In this document: piece after piece, positions 49,998 to 59,516 of the stretch
Layout: the number at the start of each line of letters is the position of its first letter
Numbering within the stretch: position 1 is the stretch's first letter
NCBI GenBank assembly: GCA_947258985.1
Contig: CAMYKI010000012.1
Location: 49,364-113,363 of the forward strand
From: an uncultured Acidimicrobiaceae bacterium
GTDB lineage: Bacteria > Actinomycetota > Acidimicrobiia > Spongiisociales > UBA5794
Direction: 5' to 3'
DNA length: 64,000 bases
Notes under the pieces: generated by a model
What the model was told of the DNA's origin: nothing
Seen by the model: the letters and a program-made list of their open reading frames with translations, nothing else
Databases searched by the model: none
Translations under genes and position numbers: made by a program

Positions 49998-50900
49998 GTG
50001 TCGGTCGTTGGTGAGATACAAAGACGCATAGTCGGCACCACTACGGGGCTATTTGCGCATGCGCCCTATCCGCTCGAGGAGTCGATGCGGTACCGGGGAG
50101 ATCCCGGGTTGTTCGGACCCGAATCGATCACCTGGCCCGTTATTGGCGATGTGGCGGCTTTTGTCGGTGGTATCCGGGCTCTGTTGGTCCAGGCCGCCCA
50201 TCAGGAGGTTGCGGCCGGCGTGGCGGACCACTCGCGCTACCAGGACGACCCGCTCGGGCGTTTGTCGCGCACCTCGGCCTATGTGACTGCCACTGCATTC
50301 GGTGCGGGGCCGGAGGTCGCACACGCAGTCGATCTGGTGAGGCGGGCCCATCGTCCGGTTTCCGGGGAATCTCACAGAGGTCGTTCATATTCCGCAGATC
50401 GACCGTCTCAGGCCGCCTGGGTGCACAACGTGCTCACCGACTCATTCTTGGTTGCCTACCGCGTATTTGGCAGGCAGGAAATCAGCGACCAGGACGCTGA
50501 CAGATTCGTCAACGAGCAGACCTCCGTCGGGAAGCTGCTCGATGCGGATCCATTGCCGGAGACTGCGGCGGAACTGAGTGAATGGGTCGCCGGTCATCCT
50601 GCCATCGGCCGCTCGCCGGGGATGGACGGAGCGATCGGTTTCTTGAAATCCCCGCCGCTGCCGCTGCGGGTCAAGATCGGATATCGGATTCTCTATTCGG
50701 CGGCGGCCGCGACCATACCGCCCGAGCTGCGGAGGGTCCTGGGAGTGAATCGGATCCCCGGAGCGATCCTCGCAGGAAAGGCGACCATCCTGTTCCTTCG
50801 TTGGGCTCTGGGATCTTCACCCTCGTGGTACATCGCGCTGCGTCGGGTAGGGGCGCCGCTGCCGCAAGGCCACCGGTTCCGCACAGAACCATTTAGCTAG
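49998..50900 (+). CDS. Oxygenase MpaB family (DUF2236) protein
   Basis: LVQAAHQEVAAGVADHSRYQDDPLGRLSRTSAYVTATAFG, WVHNVLTDSFLVAYRVFG. Confidence 0.87.
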   Translation: MSVVGEIQRRIVGTTTGLFAHAPYPLEESMRYRGDPGLFGPESITWPVIGDVAAFVGGIRALLVQAAHQEVAAGVADHSRYQDDPLGRLSRTSAYVTATAFGAGPEVAHAVDLVRRAHRPVSGESHRGRSYSADRPSQAAWVHNVLTDSFLVAYRVFGRQEISDQDADRFVNEQTSVGKLLDADPLPETAAELSEWVAGHPAIGRSPGMDGAIGFLKSPPLPLRVKIGYRILYSAAAATIPPELRRVLGVNRIPGAILAGKATILFLRWALGSSPSWYIALRRVGAPLPQGHRFRTEPFS

Positions 50901-50906
50901 CCGGTG

Positions 50907-50994
50907 GTTCTTGCGTAACTGCCGCCGCCCGGGTTGGCCGGCCTGAGTTCTTGCGTAGATGCGGTCGGATATGCGACCTGAGGTACGCAAGAAA
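50907..50994. repeat. Composite of the dispersed TTCTTGCGTA repeat (half-unit plus inverted unit)
   Basis: GTTCTTGCGTAACTGCC... followed by TTCTTGCGTA(50948-50957)...TACGCAAGAA(50984-50993) inverted arms enclosing GGTCGgatatgCGACC. Confidence 0.65.
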
Positions 50995-51003
50995 CTCTGT
51001 GCG

Positions 51004-51957
51004 TCACCTTTTGCCGGGGAGCCAGGAGAGGTCGGTGTTGCCTCCGCTGATGATGACGCCGATGTTCTTGCCGGCCAGTTCATCGGCCATGGTACGAAGG
51101 GCAGCCAGACCTACGGCACCCGAAGGTTCAACAAGCATCTTCATCCTGTGTAGATGGAAGAGTGCGGCATCGATGATGGTCGTTTCCTCAACCCTGACGA
51201 TCTCAACACCCGCCCAGCTCAAGGTGGCGAACGTGAGGCTTCCCAGCGCCGTGAGCAGTCCGTCGGCAACCGTATCGGGATTGGCCACCTGCGGCTGGAT
51301 CTCGCCATTCTCGAGGGACCGAAAGGCGTCGTCGACCGCATAAGGTTCGGCGCCGACGATACGGGCCTCGGGGAGGAGGGCCCGGGTCGTGATCGCAGTC
51401 CCCGACATCAGCCCACCGCCGCCGATTGGGGCGACCACAATGTCGAGGTCGCCGACCTCCTCGATCAATTCCAAAGCGGCAGTTCCCTGGCCGGCGATGA
51501 CTGCGGCGTTGTTGTACGGATGAACCATGGTCGCCCCGGTCTCCTGAACGATCCGTGCAGTTGCGCTTTCCCTCTCCAGGTGCTCGACCATCTCGATCTC
51601 AGCTCCGTATCCGCGCACCGCATCGATCTTCACCTGCGGGGCATGATTCGGCATTACCACAGTGCACCGGATGCCTCGGATCGAGGCAGCGTAGGCGAGG
51701 GCGGCGCCATGGTTCCCGGAGGAGTGAGTGATTACCCCGCGCCCGGCGGCATCATCATCGAGTGATAGCACCGCGTTGAGAGCTCCCCTCGCTTTGAAGG
51801 CCCCCACCTTTTGCAGGTTCTCGCATTTGAAGAACACATCCGCTCCGATTTCTCTACGGAGCGTTGTCGAGGTTGCGATCGGGGTGCGGTGGGCGTGGGG
51901 CGAAACACGTCGTGCCGCGGCGAGAACGTCGTCAAAAGAAGCGGCAGGTTGCGGCAC
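51004..51957 (-). CDS. Threonine/serine dehydratase (PLP, IlvA-like)
   Basis: CENLQKVGAFKARGALNAV, THSSGNHGAALAYAASIRGIRCTVVMP, APIGGGGLMSG. Confidence 0.9.
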   Translation of the reverse strand: MPQPAASFDDVLAAARRVSPHAHRTPIATSTTLRREIGADVFFKCENLQKVGAFKARGALNAVLSLDDDAAGRGVITHSSGNHGAALAYAASIRGIRCTVVMPNHAPQVKIDAVRGYGAEIEMVEHLERESATARIVQETGATMVHPYNNAAVIAGQGTAALELIEEVGDLDIVVAPIGGGGLMSGTAITTRALLPEARIVGAEPYAVDDAFRSLENGEIQPQVANPDTVADGLLTALGSLTFATLSWAGVEIVRVEETTIIDAALFHLHRMKMLVEPSGAVGLAALRTMADELAGKNIGVIISGGNTDLSWLPGKR

Positions 51958-51991
51958 AGAAGCTCCACTGGGATCGGATCCGGCGAGTGTA

Positions 51992-53815
51992 TCAGCGCTG
52001 TTTCGCCCGCTTGCGATCGCTCTCGACGAGCAGCCGCTTCCTCACCCGGATCGCGGTCGGTGTTGCTTCAACCAGTTCGTCTTCCGCAATCCACTCGATT
52101 GCGGTTTCAAGAGTCAGTTGTTTGTGAGGCTTCAGCTTGATGGCTTCGTCGCTGCTGTGGGTGCGGATGTTGGTGAGCTGTTTGCCTTTGGTCGGATTGA
52201 CCACCATGTTCTGCGGTCGCGATGCTTCACCGATGATCATGCCTTCGTAGACCTCGACTCCGGGTCCCAAAAAGAGTTCGCCGCGCTGTTGCAGGTTGTC
52301 GAGAGCAAACCCGGTCGTCTTGCCCTTACGGTCGGCGATCATTGCTCCACCGGTCCGGTGGGGGAGGTCACCGGCCCAGGGCATCCAGCCGGCGTGGTGC
52401 TGGTGTATCAGTGCCGTACCCCTGGTTGCCGTCATCAAGAGGGAACGAAAGCCAAGCAGCCCTCGCGCCGGGGCTTCCAGGGTGACGATGGCGCGTCCGG
52501 TGTCACCGGGACGCAGATCGGTGACCTTGCCCTTGCGGGGCGCCACCGTCTGGGTTACGACACCAACGTGCTCGTCGGGCACATCGACCACGGCGCGCTC
52601 GACTGGTTCGTGGGGTGACCCGTCGATTGCCCGAATGATGACCTCAGGCCTGCTTACCTGGAGCTCGTATCCTTCACGTCGCATCGATTCGATCAGTACC
52701 GCAAGCTGCAGCTCGCCCCGACCGGCCACTTCGATGATCTCCGGTGATGGCGTTGAGCCGATTCGGATCGACACGTTGCCCAGTACTTCCCGCTCCAGCC
52801 GGTTCCTGATCTGACGCGACGTCAGGTACTTCCCTTCGCGCCCTGCGAGAGGCGAAGTGTTGACGCCAAAAGTCATGCGGAGCACAGGCTCATCGATCTC
52901 GATGCGGGGCAGCGGAATCGGATTATCGGCGTCCGCAAGAGTGTCGCCGATTTCCACCTCGGGGAAGCCCGCAACTACAAAGAGATCGCCGGCGACTCGT
53001 TCGTCGATCTCGGCCCGTTCCAGACCGGAGAAGCCCATGAGCTGGGTGAGTTTCCGCCGCAGCGGAGGTTCCTCGTCGTTCGAGTGACAGAGGACAACCT
53101 GGGTCCCGCTGCGCATCGTGCCCTCTACGACACGACCGATGGCGAGCCGCCCCAGGTAGTCGGAGGCATCAAGATTGGTCACCAATGCTTGCAGCGGGGC
53201 TTCCGGATCACCCGACGGTGCCGGGATCGTCTCGAGGATCGTGTCGAGCAACGGACTGAGATCGGCGTCCAACTCAGGGATTCCGGTGCCGGCAATAGCG
53301 CGTCCTTCGCGGGCGACCGTCGAGATGATGGGAAACTCTATGTGGTGATCCTCGGCGTCGAGGTCGAAGAAGAGCTGGTACACCTCATCTGCAACTTCAG
53401 CGAGCCGGGAGTCTGGACGATCGACCTTGTTGATCACCACCACGGCCGGCAGGCCGCGGGCGAGTGCCTTGGACAACACGTAGCGGGTCTGCGGCATCGG
53501 CCCTTCGGCGGCATCGACGAGAAGTAGTACGCCGTCGACCAGGGTGAGCGCCCTCTCTACCTCGCCGCCAAAGTCGGCATGGCCGGGTGTGTCGACCAGG
53601 TTGATCCGGGTGCCTTGCCAGTCGATCGACGCGGCCTTTGCCAGGATCGTGATTCCTCGCTCGCGTTCTTGGTCGTTGGAATCCATCACCCTGTCTACGA
53701 GCGCTTCGTGGGACTCGAAGACGCCGGTGGCGCGCAGCATGGCGTCGACCAGGGTTGTCTTGCCGTGGTCGACGTGCGCGATCAAAGCGATGTTGCGGAA
53801 GGGAGTGCGGGACAT
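51992..53815 (-). CDS. typA: Translational GTPase TypA/BipA
   Basis: [48 protein letters not shown], full-length BipA architecture. Confidence 0.96.
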   Translation of the reverse strand: MSRTPFRNIALIAHVDHGKTTLVDAMLRATGVFESHEALVDRVMDSNDQERERGITILAKAASIDWQGTRINLVDTPGHADFGGEVERALTLVDGVLLLVDAAEGPMPQTRYVLSKALARGLPAVVVINKVDRPDSRLAEVADEVYQLFFDLDAEDHHIEFPIISTVAREGRAIAGTGIPELDADLSPLLDTILETIPAPSGDPEAPLQALVTNLDASDYLGRLAIGRVVEGTMRSGTQVVLCHSNDEEPPLRRKLTQLMGFSGLERAEIDERVAGDLFVVAGFPEVEIGDTLADADNPIPLPRIEIDEPVLRMTFGVNTSPLAGREGKYLTSRQIRNRLEREVLGNVSIRIGSTPSPEIIEVAGRGELQLAVLIESMRREGYELQVSRPEVIIRAIDGSPHEPVERAVVDVPDEHVGVVTQTVAPRKGKVTDLRPGDTGRAIVTLEAPARGLLGFRSLLMTATRGTALIHQHHAGWMPWAGDLPHRTGGAMIADRKGKTTGFALDNLQQRGELFLGPGVEVYEGMIIGEASRPQNMVVNPTKGKQLTNIRTHSSDEAIKLKPHKQLTLETAIEWIAEDELVEATPTAIRVRKRLLVESDRKRAKQR

Positions 53816-54092
53816 AGCGGCGACGATGGTAACCGCAATCCGATGCCTCTGGTTTCACAGCGGCAAGATTGGGGTACGTTGAGGCCATCCGATTCGCCGT
53901 ATTGCTGCTCGCGATCGTTGGAATCGGCATGGCCGGGATTCAAGATGCTGTGGTGTTGGGGCTGGAGGCCACGAAGGCCTAGGGAGGCTGCCCAACAGAT
54001 GCCGTGGAGGCTCGTCCCTGTCGCGAAGAATTGGGTCTTCGTGGTGTGGAAGAGCCGTAACCAGCATTATTGGGAAGACTCCCAAGCAGCAC

Positions 54093-55079
54093 TCAGGCGT
54101 GCGGGAACCGGTCGAGAGCCAGGTCGTTGATGACGCCGGCCATCTGTTTTCTCGTAGCCGGGCCAACCGGCATGCCGACCCCGTCGGCGATGCGGTTCAT
54201 CATCTCGAAGTTGCCGATCACCGCGGCCGCATCCACCGCGGCCTCCGGCCCGAGGGCCGTCACGACCGCCTGGCGCGCCGGTGCGATGTCATGACCGGAG
54301 AGCGTGGCGTTGACATAGGCGATAAGTTCGGTTCCGCCGGGGATGAGCGGGTTGCCTTCCCCGGTTGCGATCGGGAGCAACTCGACGCTGGCGCTGGTTT
54401 CTTCGATGCTCCAACTGAGCATCCTCACGTGCGCCAGAGTTCAGAAGAAGCACTCGTTGATCGATGACGTGCGTGAGGCGACGAGCTCGATCTGTGCTCT
54501 GCTCAGCCCCTTTGTGATCGCCGGATCACCCATTTCCTGAAAGGTCAGGTAGGCGGGGCCGTGGAGAGCTTCAAGCGCCTCCATCTCGGCTGGGACGGCC
54601 GAGAGCGAGGTCGGGATCATGGGTGGTCCCACCATCGGTACCCAGGCCTTGGTAAGCGTCGGTGCCGGGTCCGGGATGGCTCGGCTGGGCTCGCCGGGTT
54701 CCGCCCGGGGGAGGGGTTCGACCGGGATCCCCATGGCGCGGTGGAAGGTGTCGACGGCGGTGACCTGGGAGACGACACCGATCAGCTCGACGTAACCGTA
54801 CGAGTCGAGACCCCCGTTCTTCCATTGTGCGATGAGTCCGGGGGTAACTGCCGAGGGCTTGGCGGATAACTGGGCTGCTGCGGCTGCCGCGGGCTCCGAG
54901 AGGTTCGGTTGGGTTCCGGGTTCTCCGCCGTCGTATGCGGCCCGGGCGACCGAAGCGATGGCGATGCGCTGCTCGCCGCGCCACCAGGTGCCGGGGGCGG
55001 CAAGGCGGCCCCAGACATCACGGAACGCGTCGGCGAGGTCTGGGCGGACCAATAGCGTCGAGGTGGTGAAGTCGAACAC
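54093..55079 (-). CDS. Candidate selenoprotein: AhpD/carboxymuconolactone-like protein with in-frame TGA read as selenocysteine (CxxUxxxH)
   Basis: ORFs 54441..55079 and 54093..54428 are in the same minus frame, separated only by TGA (54441..54443) and 4 sense codons: ...LSRAQIELVASRTSSINECFF-[TGA]-TLAHVRMLSWSIEETSASVELL...; motif equals AhpD CxxCxxxH with U at Cys 2; GTG start. Confidence 0.75.
54405..54423 (-). promoter_or_regulatory. Candidate bacterial SECIS stem-loop
   Basis: mRNA sense GATGCTC-AGTTG-GAGCATC, perfect 7-bp stem, 5-nt loop with G at loop position 2; loop begins 24 nt after the TGA. Confidence 0.6.
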
Positions 55080-55234
55080 GACGACGAGGCTAGCTTGGTC
55101 GTGGTCTCAGCATGTCCCTGGCAGTGCGGGATTGGCCGGTGTCCTGCCAACAAGTTCCAGCTCGGGACGCGAGTCCCTGTTCCGTGTGCTTTCCGGCCCT
55201 ACAGGCGGGGACACATCGGCGCGATAGTCGCCAT

Positions 55235-55525
55235 ATGACTTCAACGGTTTTTGAATCAATGACGCTTGAAGTGAGGTCTGGCCTCTTCTCTGCCCTCGGC
55301 GATCCAATCCGCTTGCAGATTCTCGACGAGCTTGGCGGATGCAAGACCTGTGTCTGCGATCTCCAGCAGACAATGGGCATCGCTCCGAACCTGCTGTCCT
55401 ATCACCTGCGGGTATTGCGCGAGGTTGGGTTGATTGAAGCAACCCGGCGGGGCCGTTGGGTCGATTATGAGCTGGCGTCAGCCGCGGCCGACCTCATCGG
55501 CGCGGCGTCGCCGTTCGAATCGTGA
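55235..55525 (+). CDS. ArsR-family transcriptional regulator
   Basis: LFSALGDPIRLQILDELGGCKTCVCDLQQTMGIAPNLLSYHLRVLREVGLIEATRRGRWVDYEL. Confidence 0.92.
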   Translation: MTSTVFESMTLEVRSGLFSALGDPIRLQILDELGGCKTCVCDLQQTMGIAPNLLSYHLRVLREVGLIEATRRGRWVDYELASAAADLIGAASPFES

Positions 55526-56571
55526 CAATCGAGCTGCAAGCGGTTGGGCGCGAGCGGTTGCGTCTCTGGGGCGGGCTTGGTGTGGCGGTCGTGGTTTGGG
55601 CGTTGCTCTACTCCCTCAACAAGCCTTTCTGGGACTGGCTCCTGTTCGATTGGCTCGGCCTGGATCCGCAGACTCACCTCGGTTCGGCCATCGAATTCTT
55701 CTTCTACGACACCCTCAAGATTGCCCTCCTCCTTACCGGGATCATCTTTGCGGTGACGGTGCTGCGCAGTTTCATGAGCGTGGAAAGGACCCGGGCGCTG
55801 CTCGGCGGAAGGCGAGAAGGGGTCGGCAACGTGGCCGCAGCCGGGCTTGGAGTTCTAACACCGTTCTGCTCATGCAGCGCCGTTCCCGGATTCATCGGGT
55901 TTGTTGCCGCCGGTGTTCCCCTCGGCATCACGATGAGCTTCCTCATTGCCAGCCCGATGGTCAATGAAGTTGCGATTGTCCTGCTGTACGGGTTGTTCGG
56001 CTGGAAGGTGGCTGCCACCTACGTGGGGGCCGGCTTGGTGCTGGCTGTTCTTGCCGGCTGGGTCATCGGCCGATTACGACTCGAGCGGCATGTCGAGCCG
56101 TTCGTATTCGAGACGACCCTGCGCGGTCAACCAATCGACCTCTCAGCAAAGCTGAGCTGGGAGGATCGGTTTGCGATGGGTCGCGAGGAGGTGGCCTCCA
56201 TCCTTCGCAAGATCTGGCCCTACCTGGTGATCGGGATCGGCATCGGAGCCGCCATCCACGGCTGGGTGCCGGAAGACTTCTTCGTCGACGCGGCCGGTCC
56301 GGACAACCCGCTGGCCGTGCCGGTGGCGGTTGGTATCGGGGTGCCCCTGTACTCCAACGCAGCTGGGGTGCTTCCGCTGGTCGAGGCCTTGCACGCCAAG
56401 GGTTTGGCGATGGGGACAGTGCTGGCGTTCATGATGTCGGTCGTTGCACTGTCGGTGCCGGAGATCGTGCTGCTGCGCCGGGTGCTCAAGCCGAGGCTGC
56501 TCGTGGTATTCGTCGGCGTCGTCGCCGCCGGGATCCTGTCGGTGGGTGTTCTGTTCAATCTGGTTCTGTAA
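55522..56571 (+). CDS. DUF318-type permease (ArsP/UPF0718-like)
   Basis: GVGNVAAAGLGVLTPFCSCSAVPGFIGFVAAGVPLGITMSFLIASPMVNEVAIVLLYGLFGWKVA. Confidence 0.9.
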   Translation: MTIELQAVGRERLRLWGGLGVAVVVWALLYSLNKPFWDWLLFDWLGLDPQTHLGSAIEFFFYDTLKIALLLTGIIFAVTVLRSFMSVERTRALLGGRREGVGNVAAAGLGVLTPFCSCSAVPGFIGFVAAGVPLGITMSFLIASPMVNEVAIVLLYGLFGWKVAATYVGAGLVLAVLAGWVIGRLRLERHVEPFVFETTLRGQPIDLSAKLSWEDRFAMGREEVASILRKIWPYLVIGIGIGAAIHGWVPEDFFVDAAGPDNPLAVPVAVGIGVPLYSNAAGVLPLVEALHAKGLAMGTVLAFMMSVVALSVPEIVLLRRVLKPRLLVVFVGVVAAGILSVGVLFNLVL

Positions 56572-56581
56572 GGGAGTAGTA

Positions 56582-56818
56582 ATGAAGATCAAAGTCCTCG
56601 GACCGGGGTGTGCCAATTGCGCAACGCTCGAAAAGCGAACTAGCGATGCGTTGGCCGCGACAGGGGTGTCGGCGACGGTCGAGAAGGTCACCGACTTCGC
56701 CGAAATCGCATCGTACGGCGTCATGTCGACACCAGCGCTGGTGATCGATGAACAGGTGGTGGTGTCGGGTCGGGTGCCCAAGGTGGATGAGATCGGGGCG
56801 CTATTGACGCGGTCGTGA
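56582..56818 (+). CDS. Small thioredoxin-like (redox-active disulfide) protein
   Basis: MKIKVLGPGCANCATLEKRTSDALAATG...GVMSTPALVIDEQVVVSGRVP. Confidence 0.9.
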   Translation: MKIKVLGPGCANCATLEKRTSDALAATGVSATVEKVTDFAEIASYGVMSTPALVIDEQVVVSGRVPKVDEIGALLTRS

Positions 56819-57173
56819 TCTCTGGAGTTCGCTTGAGTCCAGGCGTGACCGGCGACGCCCGATACGTTCGGGATGGCGCTCGGTGGGTCCCGAGCGGTTT
56901 GAGGACTGGATGAAGTGGACTACCTACGCACCTGCGGTGCGGACGGCACTCACCGAAAAGGGCGGGCAATAGGGGTTCCGCCGGTGGCGAATATCGCACC
57001 AACGGCTCGACGGCAGGCCCGGAGGTGAGTCAGCCTGTGTGGCGCCTAGGGCGCAAGGCCTCCAACAATTCGCACCTTCCGCAACCGCGCTGGCGATGAG
57101 TTGCGTGCCAGCACCTCGACGAACGTGATGCGCTTCCGTACTACGGTCAATGGCAGCGCGAACAGGAGGAAGA

Positions 57174-57860
57174 GTGACGGAGGAGAACTACGACAGGGAC
57201 CTGGCACGGGTCATCGACCACACGCTGCTCAGAACGGACGCAAAGAAGGAAGATTTCGACCGGGTATGCGAGGAGGCGAAGCGGTATCACTTCAGGTCGG
57301 TATGCGTGTTCTCAGGCGATGTTGAGTACGTCGCCGGGAGACTCGAAGGCTCGGACGTGATTCCCATAGCCGTCGTCGGTTTCCCACACGGCCAGATGAC
57401 ACCCGTCGCCAAGGCCTTCGAAGCTCACGACGCCATCACAAATCGCGGGGCTCAAGAGATCGACATGGTGATCCACGTAAGCGCCATCAAGAGCAAGCAC
57501 TACATCCTTGTCTTCGAAGACATCCAGCAAGTCGTCAAGGCCTGTGGGGACGTGCCCGTGAAGGTCATTATCGAAACGGCACTTCTCACGGACACGGAGA
57601 AGATTGCTGCTTGCACCCTCGCAAAGACCGCTGGAGCGCGTTTCATCAAGACGTCCACCGGCAAGGAGGAGGGCGGAGCGACCGTCGAGGATGTGCGGCT
57701 CATGCGCGAGGTCGTCGGTGACGAGGTCCTCATCAAGGCCAGCGGAGGGATCAACTCGAGGGAGTTCGCCTATGAGCTCATCGAGGCCGGCGCCGACCGC
57801 ATCGGCACGAGCAACGGGGTCGCCTTCGTGGCAGGGGGAACCGCTGCAGGCGGATACTGA
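57174..57860 (+). CDS. deoC: Deoxyribose-phosphate aldolase
   Basis: RVIDHTLLRTDAKKEDF, VKVIIETALLTDTEKIAACTLAKTAGARFIKTSTGKEEGGATVEDVRLM, IKASGGINS; GTG start with AGGAGG. Confidence 0.93.
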   Translation: MTEENYDRDLARVIDHTLLRTDAKKEDFDRVCEEAKRYHFRSVCVFSGDVEYVAGRLEGSDVIPIAVVGFPHGQMTPVAKAFEAHDAITNRGAQEIDMVIHVSAIKSKHYILVFEDIQQVVKACGDVPVKVIIETALLTDTEKIAACTLAKTAGARFIKTSTGKEEGGATVEDVRLMREVVGDEVLIKASGGINSREFAYELIEAGADRIGTSNGVAFVAGGTAAGGY

Positions 57861-58002
57861 GGTCGTGGACCAAGCCCAGCTCTGTCGATCCGGCGACCTC
57901 TGACGGACGCCAATTCACAGGCGTCGTGAATCGCGGTGGGACCCGGAAGGTTGGTTGGGCCGAGCGTGACGCCGCCATCCGGCCCGCCGATTGCCAGGGC
58001 GT

Positions 58003-58779
58003 TCAGGCGAAGTGGGCCACCTCGCCTGCCAGGTGGGCGAGACCGGCCAGGGTTGCCGCCCCGACAAGGACCCGTCCGGCGACTCCGAGCCATGGAGGTT
58101 CGGCGTTGTGGCGGACCCCAACGACGAGTCGGGTGATCCACACCAGGCCAAGGGCGACGACGACGCCGCCGACCAGCCATGGAGGGCTTGCGCACCCACA
58201 AGCTTCCTCGCTGAAGAACAGAGAACTGAAGAGAACCGCGAAGACCGCTCCTGCGGCGATGATCGCCCAATAGGCGACTCTGGTGGCGGTCCGTTCGGCG
58301 GCAACGCGCTTGGTCATCCACGGCTCGATGGTTGCGGCAACGACGCCGGTGAGGCCGGCGAGTACCACAAAGATCGACGCCTGGAGCAGCGCCGGATCAA
58401 GAATCACAAAATCGAAGTTGCGTCCGTCGACCGCCAGCCGACCGCCGAGCGCGGCCCCGACCACGAAGGCGACGAGCTTCCTCCTGGTTCCGCCACGGGG
58501 TAGCCAGGGAGAGACAATCGACCAGAGCAGTCCGACGATGATCGCGCCGGCAAGACCCACGAAGAGGATGAATGAGACGGTTCCAGCAAACGTGAATTGG
58601 CCGACGACCGCATCAGCCTCCGTGGTGATGCCGTGTGCCGAGCGATCAATCTGAGCCGATAGCCGCATCGCGAGTCGCCCTCCTGCTCCGGCCATAACGA
58701 ATCCAGCCGACGCACCGGCCAGGGCGGTGGCCGCCACGCGAGGGAGTATTCGTGTTGGCTCGGTCGGTGTCGAAGTCAT
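58003..58779 (-). CDS. Hypothetical multi-pass membrane protein
   Basis: MTSTPTEPTRILPRVAATALAGASAGFVMAGAGGRLAMRLSAQ...; several hydrophobic segments; ORF track start is too far upstream. Confidence 0.65.
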   Translation of the reverse strand: MTSTPTEPTRILPRVAATALAGASAGFVMAGAGGRLAMRLSAQIDRSAHGITTEADAVVGQFTFAGTVSFILFVGLAGAIIVGLLWSIVSPWLPRGGTRRKLVAFVVGAALGGRLAVDGRNFDFVILDPALLQASIFVVLAGLTGVVAATIEPWMTKRVAAERTATRVAYWAIIAAGAVFAVLFSSLFFSEEACGCASPPWLVGGVVVALGLVWITRLVVGVRHNAEPPWLGVAGRVLVGAATLAGLAHLAGEVAHFA

Positions 58780-59516
58780 CCGCCCATACCCAGACCAAGG
58801 AGAATTCCAAGCACAGCAACCACCATCTGGAACAGCAGGTAGGCCGCAACGATCCCAACCCCCACGCTGACACCCCGATCGATTCTGGATGCCACCGGGT
58901 CCTCGCTTGCTGCCCCCGCGGCGATCCGAGCTCTTCGCAGGTTTGCGCTGTGGACCAGGCCGACGATCGGCAGCGCAAGGAGCAGTGCGACATGGAGAAC
59001 GCCCATGAGGAGAAGCAAGCCGCCGAGCCGTTCGGCTTCGAACAGAAGTGTGTCGGCGAACTGCCGATCGAATAGCGACAGGTCCTGAGGCGGTTCGAAC
59101 ATGAGCGTCATGACGATGTACGCGCTGAAGGTGAGGTAGTAGGCGATGTCGAGGAGTCGGAGTACTTGAGTGCCCGTATCGGGACTGCTCGCGAACACGG
59201 CTCGCTCGTACGTCTGACCGAACCGGCGGATGCCCGGACCCATGATGGCGACTATCGCGACCATTACCGCCGTGACGAGCAGCTCGAGGCTGGAGAATGA
59301 CATGGAAACCTGTCCGCCATCCAATCGCACGGTGGTGACGAGGAACACGATGACCAGAGCGACGGCGGCCAAACACCAGAGGGCGGTGCGCCGGATTCGG
59401 CGCCTGTGTGCCTCGTCTTCTTCGATCGAACGTTGGACCTTGGCGAACAAGTCGGGGCTTGGGTCGTAGTCATCGGCCGCGTGGAGGGTGTCGGTGAGCA
59501 GCTGTTCCAGGCTCAT
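58776..59516 (-). CDS. Membrane protein with anti-sigma-like N-terminus and a conserved membrane domain shared with the protein at 60103..60501
   Basis: MSLEQLLTDTLHAADDYDPSPDLFAKVQRSIEEDEAHRRRIRRTALWCLAAVAL...; overlaps the sigma factor stop by 4 bp. Confidence 0.65.
   Translation of the reverse strand: MSLEQLLTDTLHAADDYDPSPDLFAKVQRSIEEDEAHRRRIRRTALWCLAAVALVIVFLVTTVRLDGGQVSMSFSSLELLVTAVMVAIVAIMGPGIRRFGQTYERAVFASSPDTGTQVLRLLDIAYYLTFSAYIVMTLMFEPPQDLSLFDRQFADTLLFEAERLGGLLLLMGVLHVALLLALPIVGLVHSANLRRARIAAGAASEDPVASRIDRGVSVGVGIVAAYLLFQMVVAVLGILLGLGMGG

Noticed and set aside
53878-53982. Possible small membrane peptide EAIRFAVLLLAIVGIGMAGIQDAVVLGLEATKA
   Set aside because: Hydrophobic and ends in a stop, but has no convincing start codon or ribosome site.
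54093-54428. ORF listed as a separate 111-aa protein
   Set aside because: It is in frame with 54441..55079, has no independent ribosome site, and completes an AhpD-like fold; treated as the C-terminal part of one TGA-containing gene.
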